Made by a program: the position numbers and the translations under genes. The notes beneath the pieces were generated by a model. It was not told the origin of the DNA and did not search any database. It saw only the letters and a list, made by a program, of their open reading frames with translations. Below are positions 8,032-16,692 of a stretch of DNA of 64,000 nt, one piece after another (position 1 is the stretch's first letter; each line of letters opens with the position of its first letter). Source of the stretch: an uncultured Prevotella sp. (GTDB lineage: Bacteria > Bacteroidota > Bacteroidia > Bacteroidales > Bacteroidaceae); the NCBI GenBank assembly GCA_905196835.1, contig CAJJWN010000004.1, forward strand, positions 1 through 64,000, written 5' to 3'.

Positions 8032-10995
8032 TTACTTGGCGATAATCTTCTTTGTATATTCCTTGCCGTCTGAAGTGAGGGCCTTGACAATGTAGACACC
8101 GGCGCCGGGTACGTTGAAGTCCGCAGCCTTGCGGGTGCCGCCCTGCATCTCTTTCTGTACCAGCAGCTTGCCGGACACGTCGAATACGGTCAGTACGGCG
8201 TCGCTTTCCACGTTGCGCTCAAGGGCGGCGTTGAATATCCTAGTGGCCTCGCCTGTCCCGTTCACGCTGAACTCGCTTTGTTCCGCCGGCTCCATGTCAT
8301 GGCTGACTTCGGCCAGGCGTTCTTTCTTTTCCTCCGTACCGTTGGGCATGGTTTCGTCACACTCGCTGCCTACATGGACTGTGAGCTGCACAGTGTTCTG
8401 TTTCGGCGTCTCGATTTGTACGCTGCCTTCCGTGGTGAAGGACTCCACGGGTTCTCCGTTCACTGTGAGGTTCGTTATGTGCGTCTCGCCGGTTCCGTAC
8501 TTGATGCAGAACCGCCACGCACGGATGGACCATATAACTTCGCGGTGGAACACCTCCCCGTTGACGCGGTAGACCACCTGCATGTTGCCTACCGATACGC
8601 TTAGCACGTCACCTTCCTTGACCGTCACGTACTGTGTGGCACTTGTGTAGCCGTCGTATATGATGTGTGCCCTGTCGCCGCGTACGTCGAATCCGTACTG
8701 AGTGATTTCGTCGGAAAGGCTCGGCTCAAGCCCCACGCGGTAGTTCGAGTTGGTCTCCGCAATAGTCCACGTGATTTCACCTGACAGGTATGAACGGGTA
8801 TCGTGTGAGTAAACAGTGTAAAGAGGGTTGCCGGTGCCGTATATGTCGTTTCCTCCACCCTGAGTCACCGTGAGCGTGTACGTTCCGGGTGCGAGGCTGT
8901 CTATCCTGTGCGTATCCCTGATGAAGGTTCCGCTCGCTATGGTCTCGCCGTGTTCCTTTCCGGCCACTGTGTCCACAGAAAGGACGTAGTTGTATACGGG
9001 CGTTCCGATGTCTATGCCTATTTCAATGCTTCCGTCGTTTTTCGGCGCGCCGTCCTCGCAGGTCGACGGGGTCGGCTTGGCTTCTATGGAAAGGCCGTCA
9101 TAGTACGCGAAGGTGAAAACGTCGCTGCCGTTGCCGTCCGCGTCCCAGAATATGTTGTGGAACATGGTCTTTCCCCTGGCTATGTCAGGTTTGGAACACC
9201 TTATCATTGTCATGTTGTCCGTATCGAACTCTCCTTCGCCAGTCGGGTCTATGAGCATGACCGTGCGTTTGCGGCAGTAGTCCTCGAATTCCCTTGAGGC
9301 GGTGAGGCCGTAGCTGAGTTCGGCCTGGCTGCCGGTGTCGCCGATGCCGCCCGTGCGGACGGAATGCAGCGCCAGCGGCTCCTCCGCAGTTTCCGTCCGT
9401 ACCACGCCGTTGTATGATGCGGCCGTGTCGGGCATGGCTATTGTATAATCAACGCTGCCGGCACCGTCGATGCGCAGGAAGAGGTTTCCTTCCTGCCTTT
9501 GCAATGACACCGTGCTGCCGCTGATGTCAGACGCCACGGCCCTGTTGGAAACCTGGCCTCCGGCAATCGTCCGCACGGAACCGTCGTTGCCGAAGCGGAA
9601 GCCGTATGCGCACTCGCTGCCGCCGCTCTCGGCGAATCCCACGTCGAATGTCGGGTGGCTTGTAGGACACTGGAACTCGATATAGCCGGCGTTCTTCTGC
9701 ATGGCCGGCGTCACCGCGAAAGCACCGGCGGTGGCGGTTTCCTGCGTTATGTCGTCGAGGAAGCCGTCTCTCGACACTTCGAGGCCGTTCCCGGTCCATC
9801 GGGTCGCGAGGCTGTCCGCCGTGGACTGGACGTTGGTCTTCACGAGCCACGTGCGGTTCATGATGTGCCACAGGGTGTCGGCCGGTGATGTGTACGTGGT
9901 GGTGGGAGCGTCGTCGTCGCCCCAGAACACGTAGCCCTTGTCAGGCATGGCGTTGCCGTACTCGCGGCCCATGACCAACAGTCGGGCGGAGGACGGGAGG
10001 TTGTATGAGTTGGATTGGTGATAGCTGTCGTTTTCCTTCAGTGCCGAGAAATTCGGCGCTTCCTCGTATGATGTCGCCGACATCGGCTGTTCCAGCCCTC
10101 CGGCGGCGTCGTTCCCGTATGCCGCGACGCGGTTGTGGTACGCAGGGGCTTCGTCCCTGTCCCACAGCAGGTTGCCGTCGCTGTCAAGATACGAGCCGTC
10201 GAGCGTGATGCCGTACTTGACGGCAAGGTAGCTTTCCGCGCGCCGTCTTTCCAGCGGGGTGAGGTAACGGCTGTAGACGATGAACTCGGGCGTGTATCCG
10301 TCGAACTCCTCGTTGCCGAAGGCAGACTCGTCGAACATTGTGCCGAAGTCTGGGTTTGCCGCACTGTATGTAGTGCCGAAAGATATTGCCGCGTCGGACG
10401 CCTCTCCCCATACGCTGAAGCTTGGCCTGTCGGCCTTGAGGTATGTGGCTATGCGCGGGGATGTCTCGCGGAAACCGTCGGCCGGAAGCGAGTCCGTGGA
10501 AGCATAAAGCAGGTCTTCGCCTGTCTCGCTGCCGTAGTCGAGCGGCTCCGTGCCCTGGACACGGACGGCCTTGTCCTTCGTAAACACGGTGCCGGCTCCT
10601 TCGCGACCTCCCATGCCGTACAGCAGCATGTCCGTCCCGTCCGTATCGGGCAGGGATGCGAACACTCCTATGACCGTCGCCTGCGAAAGGTTTGAGTATT
10701 TCATGCGGGCGACCTTGCCTAACAGGCCTTCGGAAAGGCTGAACGCCGGATGGAAGTTGAACGTGTGAAGGAGGGCGCGCGACTGCGTGAACTCGGTGTT
10801 ACCTTGGCTTGAAAGTCCCCGCTGGGTTAAAGCCACGGAATCGCCGGAGAAGTCCTGCCAGCGGTAAAGCCCCTGAAGATTTGATGTGGCGGGCACAGCC
10901 TTGTACCATAAGTCTGCACCGTTTACGCCGCCGGGTGACTGTGCGTATAAAGGCAAGGCTGCGACGCCAAGCAGAAAAAGTAAAAGCTTTTTCAT
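8032..10995 (-). CDS. Large exported surface protein with T9SS type A-like C-terminal sorting domain
   Basis: 987 residues. A signal peptide (MKKLLLFLLGVAALPLYAQ) is followed by a long beta-rich region with a LamG/concanavalin-like look around residues 60-270 and several Ig-like stretches. The last 80 or so residues (VFDVSGKLLVQKEMQGG ... GVYIVKALTSDGKEYTKKII) match type IX secretion C-terminal sorting domains, which direct Bacteroidota proteins across the outer membrane. It is the upstream partner of the Rhs-type gene, 20 bases away. Co-transcription suggests a cell-surface or secreted pair, perhaps an adhesin or toxin carrier; that role is inferred. No clear TAnnTTTG promoter was found immediately upstream. 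Confidence 0.85.
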   Translation of the reverse strand: MKKLLLFLLGVAALPLYAQSPGGVNGADLWYKAVPATSNLQGLYRWQDFSGDSVALTQRGLSSQGNTEFTQSRALLHTFNFHPAFSLSEGLLGKVARMKYSNLSQATVIGVFASLPDTDGTDMLLYGMGGREGAGTVFTKDKAVRVQGTEPLDYGSETGEDLLYASTDSLPADGFRETSPRIATYLKADRPSFSVWGEASDAAISFGTTYSAANPDFGTMFDESAFGNEEFDGYTPEFIVYSRYLTPLERRRAESYLAVKYGITLDGSYLDSDGNLLWDRDEAPAYHNRVAAYGNDAAGGLEQPMSATSYEEAPNFSALKENDSYHQSNSYNLPSSARLLVMGREYGNAMPDKGYVFWGDDDAPTTTYTSPADTLWHIMNRTWLVKTNVQSTADSLATRWTGNGLEVSRDGFLDDITQETATAGAFAVTPAMQKNAGYIEFQCPTSHPTFDVGFAESGGSECAYGFRFGNDGSVRTIAGGQVSNRAVASDISGSTVSLQRQEGNLFLRIDGAGSVDYTIAMPDTAASYNGVVRTETAEEPLALHSVRTGGIGDTGSQAELSYGLTASREFEDYCRKRTVMLIDPTGEGEFDTDNMTMIRCSKPDIARGKTMFHNIFWDADGNGSDVFTFAYYDGLSIEAKPTPSTCEDGAPKNDGSIEIGIDIGTPVYNYVLSVDTVAGKEHGETIASGTFIRDTHRIDSLAPGTYTLTVTQGGGNDIYGTGNPLYTVYSHDTRSYLSGEITWTIAETNSNYRVGLEPSLSDEITQYGFDVRGDRAHIIYDGYTSATQYVTVKEGDVLSVSVGNMQVVYRVNGEVFHREVIWSIRAWRFCIKYGTGETHITNLTVNGEPVESFTTEGSVQIETPKQNTVQLTVHVGSECDETMPNGTEEKKERLAEVSHDMEPAEQSEFSVNGTGEATRIFNAALERNVESDAVLTVFDVSGKLLVQKEMQGGTRKAADFNVPGAGVYIVKALTSDGKEYTKKIIAK

Positions 10996-11541
10996 AGAAA
11001 ACTATTTTAAAATTTGATAATGTTTAGGTAAGTGCCTTCAAACCACGCTTGGTTGAGCACAAGTCAGAGAAATATCCAAGCGATGGTAGACACTAAGCTG
11101 GCATAATGTTCTTCAAGAATGGGAGTATTCATATTGTACACCCGTTAGTCGCCGTAAATTTACACATTTATTTTTAAACAACATCATAAATTTCTATAAA
11201 TCGTTAATAATTTAATACATATTACAATATTAAAAATGCAAGATTGTTATATTTAATATTTTTCCGCTTATAGTTCTCAACAATAAATATAGTTAAAAAA
11301 ACAACATAAGGGTGACACGTTTGTGGCATCATCACTTGGTGTCATGTTCATCTATGGTGCTGAAGCTGAACTATGGAAAAAACATTGTGAAACCCCGTCT
11401 GAACTGGTACAGAAAACCAGACTACTTATCTGGTACGAGAAAAAAGCATCAGTGCTATCCTGTCGGAAGGCGCATGACGCGACCGCCTACGTTATGGACG
11501 GGAAAGGTGTACAAGGGACACTTTCTTTCCCATCCATCTTA
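10996..11541. other. AT-rich intergenic stretch with no recognised gene
   Basis: This is markedly more AT-rich than the operon to its left. Short open frames on the plus strand from about 11312 have no recognisable domain. This may be the boundary between chromosome and mobile element, but I see no tRNA, integrase or clear direct repeat marking an attachment site. Confidence 0.4.
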
Positions 11542-11685
11542 TTATCTTCGTGGCTCAATCACCACCAAATCCATGTGTACGCGTCCATGCTCTTTCCTGC
11601 CAAGCAAGCCATTCGGCAAAATTTCAGCGTTTTCATTGTCGATAACCTCTTTCAGACATCCTTCAATGCTATAAACCGTTTCTAT
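11542..11685 (-). CDS. Small protein of about 47 residues with ATA in place of the start codon
   Basis: Read leftward, the frame encodes (I/M)ETVYSIEGCLKEVIDN ... GRVHMDLVVIEPRR, a protein-like composition ending in a clean stop. The frame is closed by TAA just upstream and the only sensible initiation position is ATA at 11685-11683. Either ATG has mutated to ATA and the gene is dying, or an atypical start is used. It lies just left of the structured promoter unit at 11735-11945, in the same arrangement as the leftward genes elsewhere in the element. Family unknown. Confidence 0.45.
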   Translation of the reverse strand: METVYSIEGCLKEVIDNENAEILPNGLLGRKEHGRVHMDLVVIEPRR

Positions 11686-11734
11686 ACTTTATATGATTTT
11701 ATTGTTTGTTTTTCCCTAACTTCGGAGGTGCTGC

Positions 11735-11945
11735 CAGGTCCGTCGGGATTTGATTTTACGTGCGGCGGGTAAAGCAAAATGAGGGAACAAGGCAAGGAGG
11801 AAGCGGAAAAGCCATAGGAGGTTCGTTTGTGTTGACAAGTTTAAAGAGCCTGTGAACTGATGGTTGTTAAGCGCAAAGGAATGACGCGCCTTGCAGGTTC
11901 GCTACAGCCTTAAATTTGCACGAGGAAGTCAATGGACGGCGGTGA
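11735..11945 (+). promoter_or_regulatory. Candidate single-strand DNA promoter unit, copy A0
   Basis: A rightward promoter (TTG 11891-11893, N17, TAAATTTG 11911-11918) is followed by a segment (11918-11932) complementary in parts to 11749-11763 (TTTGATTTTACGTGC): CGTGC pairs with GCACG, and TTGA pairs with the GTCAA side imperfectly. It has the organisation of A1 and A2 but is the most diverged copy. In the ssDNA-promoter model it would drive the small leftward gene at 11542-11685. Confidence 0.45.
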
Positions 11946-12059
11946 AAGCCAATTCGATGGTTAAGCAAATGTGCAACAAGGGAGGCATATACAAATACGA
12001 TAATAGAGATAATCCATCTGGTTTATAGTATATTGCACCAAAATGTCCCAAACTTTTTA

Positions 12060-12067
12060 TACCTTTG
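12060..12067 (+). promoter_or_regulatory. -7 box (TACCTTTG) ahead of the AlbA_2/HATPase gene
   Basis: A perfect Bacteroidota -7 box 16 bases before the ATG at 12084, implying a very short leader. No well-spaced -33 TTTG is visible, so activity may be weak or depend on an activator. Confidence 0.55.
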
Positions 12068-12083
12068 CATAAAATAGCATATT

Positions 12084-13577
12084 ATGTTGGCAAAAACAGA
12101 TATAAGAAATCTCCTTAACGATATAGAGAATGAACGTGTAGAACGCACTATCTCTACCTCAAACACGGACAAGTTCGCCCAAGCCGTATGCGCGTTTGCC
12201 AATGACATACGGAACAGTAACCAGCCCGGCTACCTGTTTATCGGAGCCAATGATGACGGTTCGCTGAACGGATTGAAAGTGACGGACGAATTGTTGCGCA
12301 ACCTCGCCGGACTCCGTTCAGACGGCAATATCCTTCCACAGCCAGCCTTAATGGTGTATAAAGAAAACTTCCCGGACGGAGATGTGGCTGTTGTGGAAGT
12401 GCAGCCCAGCCTTATGCCTCCTGTAAGATACAAAGGAAAGACGTGGATACGCATAGGAGCCAGAAAAGCGGTAGCCAATGAGGAAGAAGAACGGATACTT
12501 ACGGAAAAACGGCAATTCCATATCAGCACGTTTGATACCAAGCCATGCTTTGGTGCCACATTAGACGATTTGGACATACCCTTGTTCCAAAGCGAATATC
12601 TCCCCAAAGCCATCTCCCCGGAGATATTGAAAGACGACAAGAGGGATGTAGTGCAGCAACTGGCTTCATTGCGATTGTTCGACCGAAACTATAACTGTCC
12701 GACCAATGCCGGAATGTTGTTGCTCGGGCATAATCCACAGCCATATATCTTTGGCGCTTATATCCAGTATGTGCGTTTTGAAGGTTTGAACAGAGCAGCC
12801 AAAGTGGTCAAAGAAAACCGTTTTTCTGGCAACCTGATACAAATGCTGAAAGAATTGGATTCTTTTGTCAAATACACCATTGAAGCCAAACGTCCCGTTC
12901 TTGTATCAGCCTTGCGGGAAGAAGAACGGATAAACTACCCTTATATAGCCATACGTGAGTTGCTTATGAACTCAGTCATGCACCGCTCATACGAAGGGAG
13001 CAATGCCCCAACAAAGTTTTACGAGTATGCAGACCGCATCGAAATAGACAACCCCGGCAACTTATATGGCAAGGCCCGTATTGAGAATTTCCCCAATGAA
13101 AACGATTATCGCAATCCGGTAGTGGCCGAAGCCATGAAGACATTGGGGTATGTCAACAAGTTCGGACGTGGCATTAACATGGTGCAAGATGTACTGACCG
13201 AGAACGGCAACACCTCCGCGCAATTTGTCTTGGACGACATTACCACGTTCAAAGTTGTTGTGCGGAATGCAGAATATATACCTGAAAATGAGGAATACAA
13301 TAAGAATGTCAGTGGTGATGTCAGTGGTGATGTCAGTGGTGATGTCAGTGGTGATGTCAGTGGTGGTATCAAAACTCAAATTGCTGCTGCCAATGCCCGT
13401 AGAGATTCCATTATTAAATTAGTCAAGCAGAATAAGAACTATTCGGTTTCAAAGTTAGCCGAATTGTTGAATGTTTCTTCGCGTACTATATCGCGCGATA
13501 TAGAGAAACTGAAGACGGAAAAAAGAATCCAACGTGTAGGAGATGAAAACACGGGATATTGGATAGTATTGAATTAA
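12084..13577 (+). CDS. AlbA_2 / HATPase-type ATP-binding protein with C-terminal winged helix
   Basis: 497 residues. The N-terminal third is an AlbA_2-type (schlafen-like, PF04326) domain (VERTISTSNTDKFAQAVCAF ... GYLFIGANDDGSLNGL). The middle is a HATPase_c_4-like region (LLMNSVMHRSYEGS, RIEIDNPGNL). A VSGD tandem linker is followed by a helix-turn-helix (SVSKLAELLNVSSRTISRDIEKLK). Family members are annotated as ATP-binding or putative transcriptional regulators and are common in defence-rich islands; the activity here is unknown. The unknown gene at 13604 starts 26 bases after the stop, so the two probably form one operon. Both are more AT-rich than the transfer genes, suggesting later acquisition. 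Confidence 0.85.
   Translation: MLAKTDIRNLLNDIENERVERTISTSNTDKFAQAVCAFANDIRNSNQPGYLFIGANDDGSLNGLKVTDELLRNLAGLRSDGNILPQPALMVYKENFPDGDVAVVEVQPSLMPPVRYKGKTWIRIGARKAVANEEEERILTEKRQFHISTFDTKPCFGATLDDLDIPLFQSEYLPKAISPEILKDDKRDVVQQLASLRLFDRNYNCPTNAGMLLLGHNPQPYIFGAYIQYVRFEGLNRAAKVVKENRFSGNLIQMLKELDSFVKYTIEAKRPVLVSALREEERINYPYIAIRELLMNSVMHRSYEGSNAPTKFYEYADRIEIDNPGNLYGKARIENFPNENDYRNPVVAEAMKTLGYVNKFGRGINMVQDVLTENGNTSAQFVLDDITTFKVVVRNAEYIPENEEYNKNVSGDVSGDVSGDVSGDVSGGIKTQIAAANARRDSIIKLVKQNKNYSVSKLAELLNVSSRTISRDIEKLKTEKRIQRVGDENTGYWIVLN
13308..13367 (+). repeat. Five tandem 12-base units encoding VSGD
   Basis: Five in-frame copies of GTCAGTGGTGAT (the last ends GGT) lie inside the AlbA_2/HATPase gene between the ATPase region and the HTH. 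Because the unit is a multiple of three, copy-number slippage would change linker length without breaking the frame. Confidence 0.95.
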
Positions 13578-13603
13578 CTTGCAACTTATTAAGGACAAAG
13601 AAT

Positions 13604-14761
13604 ATGTTTGAAAGAATTCTTATAAAACCTCAATTAAAAATTGGAGGTAATCATGTATTAAACATTGAGAATCTTGTAGATATGATGCTTTATTATCAAG
13701 AAGTGCATATCATTATTTCTCATATAGAATTGTCCCAACTTCTATCTGCATTTGGAGAAGAAGTTTTATTGGAATTAGTTAAAAGTAAGAGAATAATTCT
13801 GCATCCATGTTGCCAGCACGTTGGGGCTGGATTTACAGGAAATTCATATAGTATTGGATTGTTTAGTCAAAATTTTAGCACACATCAAATGCTGTATGAA
13901 TTTCATCATAAAATAGAACCAGAAAATAGAGAAGGGAATAGTAAATTTGCAGATTCTTTTGCAAAACATTTATCTGTATATAAATATCCATCTTTTGTGA
14001 ATGACAAATTGTTTCAAGATATGGATGATGTTCAGTTCCTAAAAAATGCCACTGAGGCATATCTTAAACAGTATTTCCCTACATATATAAATCCATATGA
14101 AAATATAGAAATATCAGCTAAGCCCAATAAAAATTTTGAAGGATTTTACCAAATTGAAAGTAATTTGGATACACCTCAATTAAATCAAATTTTGCAAAAA
14201 CAAGGATATAATCATAAATTTGGATATGAAGGGTTGTTATTATCTATTGGGGAGACTTGTCTTGATTGTTATAATGCGTCCTGTATGAAGAGTGAGCTTG
14301 TTGCTGATCCACGCTATACGGAAATTTATAAAGTAAGATTAAATACAAATATAGAAAGAGCTAATAATAGCTATCGAAATATTGAACATTTTGGTGAAGC
14401 ATTCTCATATGGTTTTTTATCGTTGGGTAAAGCTTTTACAAGAAAAATCATATCGTCAACTGATTTGTTAGACAAATTAAACGATAACAATAGCAGAAAA
14501 TTTAGAGACTGGTTGTCCGGATTGCCAGAAGATGCCAAATTAACAGGCGAATTTTATAACGAATGTGAAGACAGACTGAGTCAAAAAGGAATCACCAAAG
14601 GAATACGTTTCGGTGTCACTACTGCTGTAGGTTTTATACCTGGCATCGGTACAGCTATTTCTGCATTAGACCAATTTGTCGTAGATAGAATGATAGATGG
14701 ATGGAAGCCTAAGATTTTCTTAGACAAAATCCTAAGAGATAAAAAACTTTCAGCTAAATAA
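13604..14761 (+). CDS. Unknown protein with C-terminal hydrophobic segment, partner of the AlbA_2 gene
   Basis: 385 residues from ATG 13604. The N-terminus (MFERILIKPQLKIGG) looks like a globular alpha/beta domain. There is a Cys-rich patch (ETCLDCYNASCMKS) near residue 220 and a Gly/Ala-rich hydrophobic segment near residue 345 (VTTAVGFIPGIGTAISALDQ) that could insert in a membrane. The coding sequence is strongly AT-rich compared with the transfer genes. Its position directly behind an ATP-binding/HTH gene, at the edge of a mobile element, makes a two-gene defence or addiction module plausible, but no known family was recognised. Confidence 0.75.
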   Translation: MFERILIKPQLKIGGNHVLNIENLVDMMLYYQEVHIIISHIELSQLLSAFGEEVLLELVKSKRIILHPCCQHVGAGFTGNSYSIGLFSQNFSTHQMLYEFHHKIEPENREGNSKFADSFAKHLSVYKYPSFVNDKLFQDMDDVQFLKNATEAYLKQYFPTYINPYENIEISAKPNKNFEGFYQIESNLDTPQLNQILQKQGYNHKFGYEGLLLSIGETCLDCYNASCMKSELVADPRYTEIYKVRLNTNIERANNSYRNIEHFGEAFSYGFLSLGKAFTRKIISSTDLLDKLNDNNSRKFRDWLSGLPEDAKLTGEFYNECEDRLSQKGITKGIRFGVTTAVGFIPGIGTAISALDQFVVDRMIDGWKPKIFLDKILRDKKLSAK

Positions 14762-14795
14762 TCACAAATGCACGGTCCAATGATATTTAATAGAT

Positions 14796-15467
14796 TCATT
14801 TCATAATAATATAGTTGTATGTTGTAGTTTTTATCTCACGAATAGCATTTAATAAAACAAGGGGATTGACGTATTTCTTACGGTAGTGGACGGTGATGTG
14901 CAGGTGTTCGCCCGTACTTCTTCCCGTTGAGCCGGTTATGCCGACCACTTCGCCCGGACGCACGGATGCGCCCTTGACCGTCAAAATGCGCGAGAGGTGG
15001 CAATAACTGACGGTATAGTCACCGTGGCGCAGGACAACATACTTACCCGACCGTTTGTCCTGCCCTGTCTTGAAGACCTGCCCGTCCAGCATGGCAAACA
15101 CCTCGTCGTTACGTGCATACAGGTCGATGCCGTTGTGCTTGGACTTCTTTCCCGTGAACGGGTCACGGCGTACACCGTAGGGAGAATTTACCTTGATTTT
15201 ACGGAGTGGATAGGACACGCTCATGTAGCGACCTATCCACTCTTTCCGTTTGGCGGCTGTATCATCCGATGTGGATGGTGCAGCCGCTTTTGCGTTCATC
15301 GCGTCCGGTTTGTTCTCCGCAACCTTGCTTCCTGCATTTTCGGAAGCGGCTTCCACCACTTTCAGCCTGCAATGACCATGGTCATAACGAACCGTATGAA
15401 ACTGCGCCCTTACAGCCGACGGGAGCATGACGCATCCCCCTATCAACATCATCATCCATCTTTTCAT
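14796..15467 (-). CDS. Exported M23 (LytM-type) peptidoglycan endopeptidase
   Basis: 223 residues. A signal peptide (MKRWMMMLIGGCVMLPSAVRAQ) and low-complexity linker precede an M23 domain with the zinc-ligand motifs HNGIDL (about residue 109) and HLH in EHLHITVHY (about residue 188), so the active site looks complete. These enzymes cut peptide cross-links in the periplasm and often serve conjugation machinery. It is divergent from the 15.7 kb operon, with the shared upstream region holding an inverted-repeat operator. It is one of three M23 domains in the window. Confidence 0.9.
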   Translation of the reverse strand: MKRWMMMLIGGCVMLPSAVRAQFHTVRYDHGHCRLKVVEAASENAGSKVAENKPDAMNAKAAAPSTSDDTAAKRKEWIGRYMSVSYPLRKIKVNSPYGVRRDPFTGKKSKHNGIDLYARNDEVFAMLDGQVFKTGQDKRSGKYVVLRHGDYTVSYCHLSRILTVKGASVRPGEVVGITGSTGRSTGEHLHITVHYRKKYVNPLVLLNAIREIKTTTYNYIIMK

Positions 15468-15546
15468 GCCTGCAAAAGTAAGTATAACTCCACAGCCTGA
15501 CGAAAAAAAACGGCTCCGGACACAGAAGATATAACATTAAATAAAG

Positions 15547-15581
15547 TTTGAGTATGAAAATGCAATAAAATCATACTCAAA
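15547..15581. promoter_or_regulatory. Inverted-repeat operator of the AGTATGATT family
   Basis: Perfect 11-base arms, TTTGAGTATGA (15547-15557) and its reverse complement (15571-15581), are separated by 13 bases in the divergent region between the M23 gene and the 15.7 kb operon. The right arm reads TTTGAGTATGATTTT on the minus strand, identical to a site at 55333. Confidence 0.8.
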
Positions 15582-15646
15582 ATATAAACTAACCTAAAAC
15601 AAAACCGCGTTAAACCCAAAAACAACGGATTATAAAAGAATAGGCA

Positions 15647-15705
15647 TACCTTTGTCGGAGTATGATTCAAATTATATTTTATAAGTATGAAACAAGTACG
15701 ATTTG
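15647..15705 (+). promoter_or_regulatory. Promoter and operator cluster of the 15.7 kb transfer operon
   Basis: A -7 box TACCTTTG (15647-15654) is followed by GAGTATGATT (15658-15667), by AAGTATGA spanning the start codon (15684-15690) and by a one-mismatch copy AAGTACGATT (15694-15703). No good -33 box is visible. Operator copies downstream of the -7 box and over the ATG suggest repression, perhaps by the recombinase-like protein at 55673; that link is inferred. Confidence 0.6.
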
Positions 15706-16439
15706 AAGAGCAAGAAGTACCATACAAGGTACTCGGACAGTTCGGACTGACCCGTGAGATGATAGAAGACCTGCCCCTGTTCGCCTTGGAGGACATCGGA
15801 CGCGGCAGACGCTCGCCCGTGCTGCCCATCCGGGTGTCGGACGAGGACGGCCAGACCATCAAGAGCCGCACCCGCTTCGCCCTTGTCCGGCTGGACGACG
15901 GCAAGGTGGACGTGGTATTCTATCCCGTGCTGGAAACCTCACCGTTGGAACAGTACAATGAGGAACAGCAAAAGCAACTGATGGAGGGCAAGGCCATCCT
16001 TGCCCATGTGGAAACGGCGGAAGGCCGTCAAAAGATGTTCGTACAGATAGACCCCGGAACCAGGCAGGTAATGTCCGTGGCCACTCCCGTCATCGGCCGC
16101 AACCTGCAGGTGCTGTCGGACGAAATGCGCCTTGGCTCCGCCGAGATCCGCAGCATACAGAACGGGGAGCCCTTGACTTTCCTCGTGGACGATGAAACCA
16201 TCACTGTGGGCATCGACCTGAATGACAGCACCGGCCTGCGCTTCTGCGAGGGCGACAGCCGGAAATGGAAAGAACAGGGCAAGCGCGAATGGGACAAGTA
16301 CACCTTCGGCTGTTACGGCTGCTGGGTGACGGACGAGGACGGCAACCTGGACTATGTGCCGGAAGAACAATACACCGAAGAACTCTGGAACGAACAGAAG
16401 AAAAGCGCGGAACGCCATGCCGCCTCCCTCCGCAAATAA
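15687..16439 (+). CDS. DUF4099 / DUF3945 protein
   Basis: 250 residues. Residues 1-80 match DUF4099 (VPYKVLGQFGLTREMIEDLP ... RRSPVLPIRV). The rest contains DUF3945-type segments (YNEEQQKQLMEGKAILAHVE, FVQIDPGTRQVM). Such proteins are widespread in Bacteroidales mobile elements, often next to toprim primase-like and anti-restriction proteins; their biochemical role is not established. It is the first gene of the long rightward run, and operator copies overlap its start codon. Confidence 0.85.
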   Translation: MKQVRFEEQEVPYKVLGQFGLTREMIEDLPLFALEDIGRGRRSPVLPIRVSDEDGQTIKSRTRFALVRLDDGKVDVVFYPVLETSPLEQYNEEQQKQLMEGKAILAHVETAEGRQKMFVQIDPGTRQVMSVATPVIGRNLQVLSDEMRLGSAEIRSIQNGEPLTFLVDDETITVGIDLNDSTGLRFCEGDSRKWKEQGKREWDKYTFGCYGCWVTDEDGNLDYVPEEQYTEELWNEQKKSAERHAASLRK

Positions 16440-16448
16440 AACAGGCCT

Positions 16449-16673
16449 ATGGAAACGACAAGTTTTTATTCTGAAGACATCCTCATCGAAAAGATGCAGG
16501 ACGGCGAATACGGCTGGCTGGACTATGTGAACCATCACAGCCACGAGTGGCAGGAGGAATATGCCGCCTATTGCGAACAACACTCCCTTCCGGCCAATGA
16601 CGAGAGCGCGGAACAATTCGTCCATCATAAAGACGCACAACTGGAAGCCGCCTTGGAAAGCGGCGACGCATAA
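16449..16673 (+). CDS. Small acidic protein, unknown
   Basis: 74 residues (METTSFYSEDILIEKMQDGE ... LEAALESGDA), acidic and predicted helical. It sits 9 bases after the DUF4099 gene and 19 before the next, clearly inside the operon. No family recognised. Confidence 0.75.
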   Translation: METTSFYSEDILIEKMQDGEYGWLDYVNHHSHEWQEEYAAYCEQHSLPANDESAEQFVHHKDAQLEAALESGDA

Positions 16674-16692
16674 CCCTTGACAGATTACGACT

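Noticed and set aside
13308..13367. Tandem repeat as a CRISPR array
   Set aside because: Units are 12 bases, contiguous and coding; there are no spacers.
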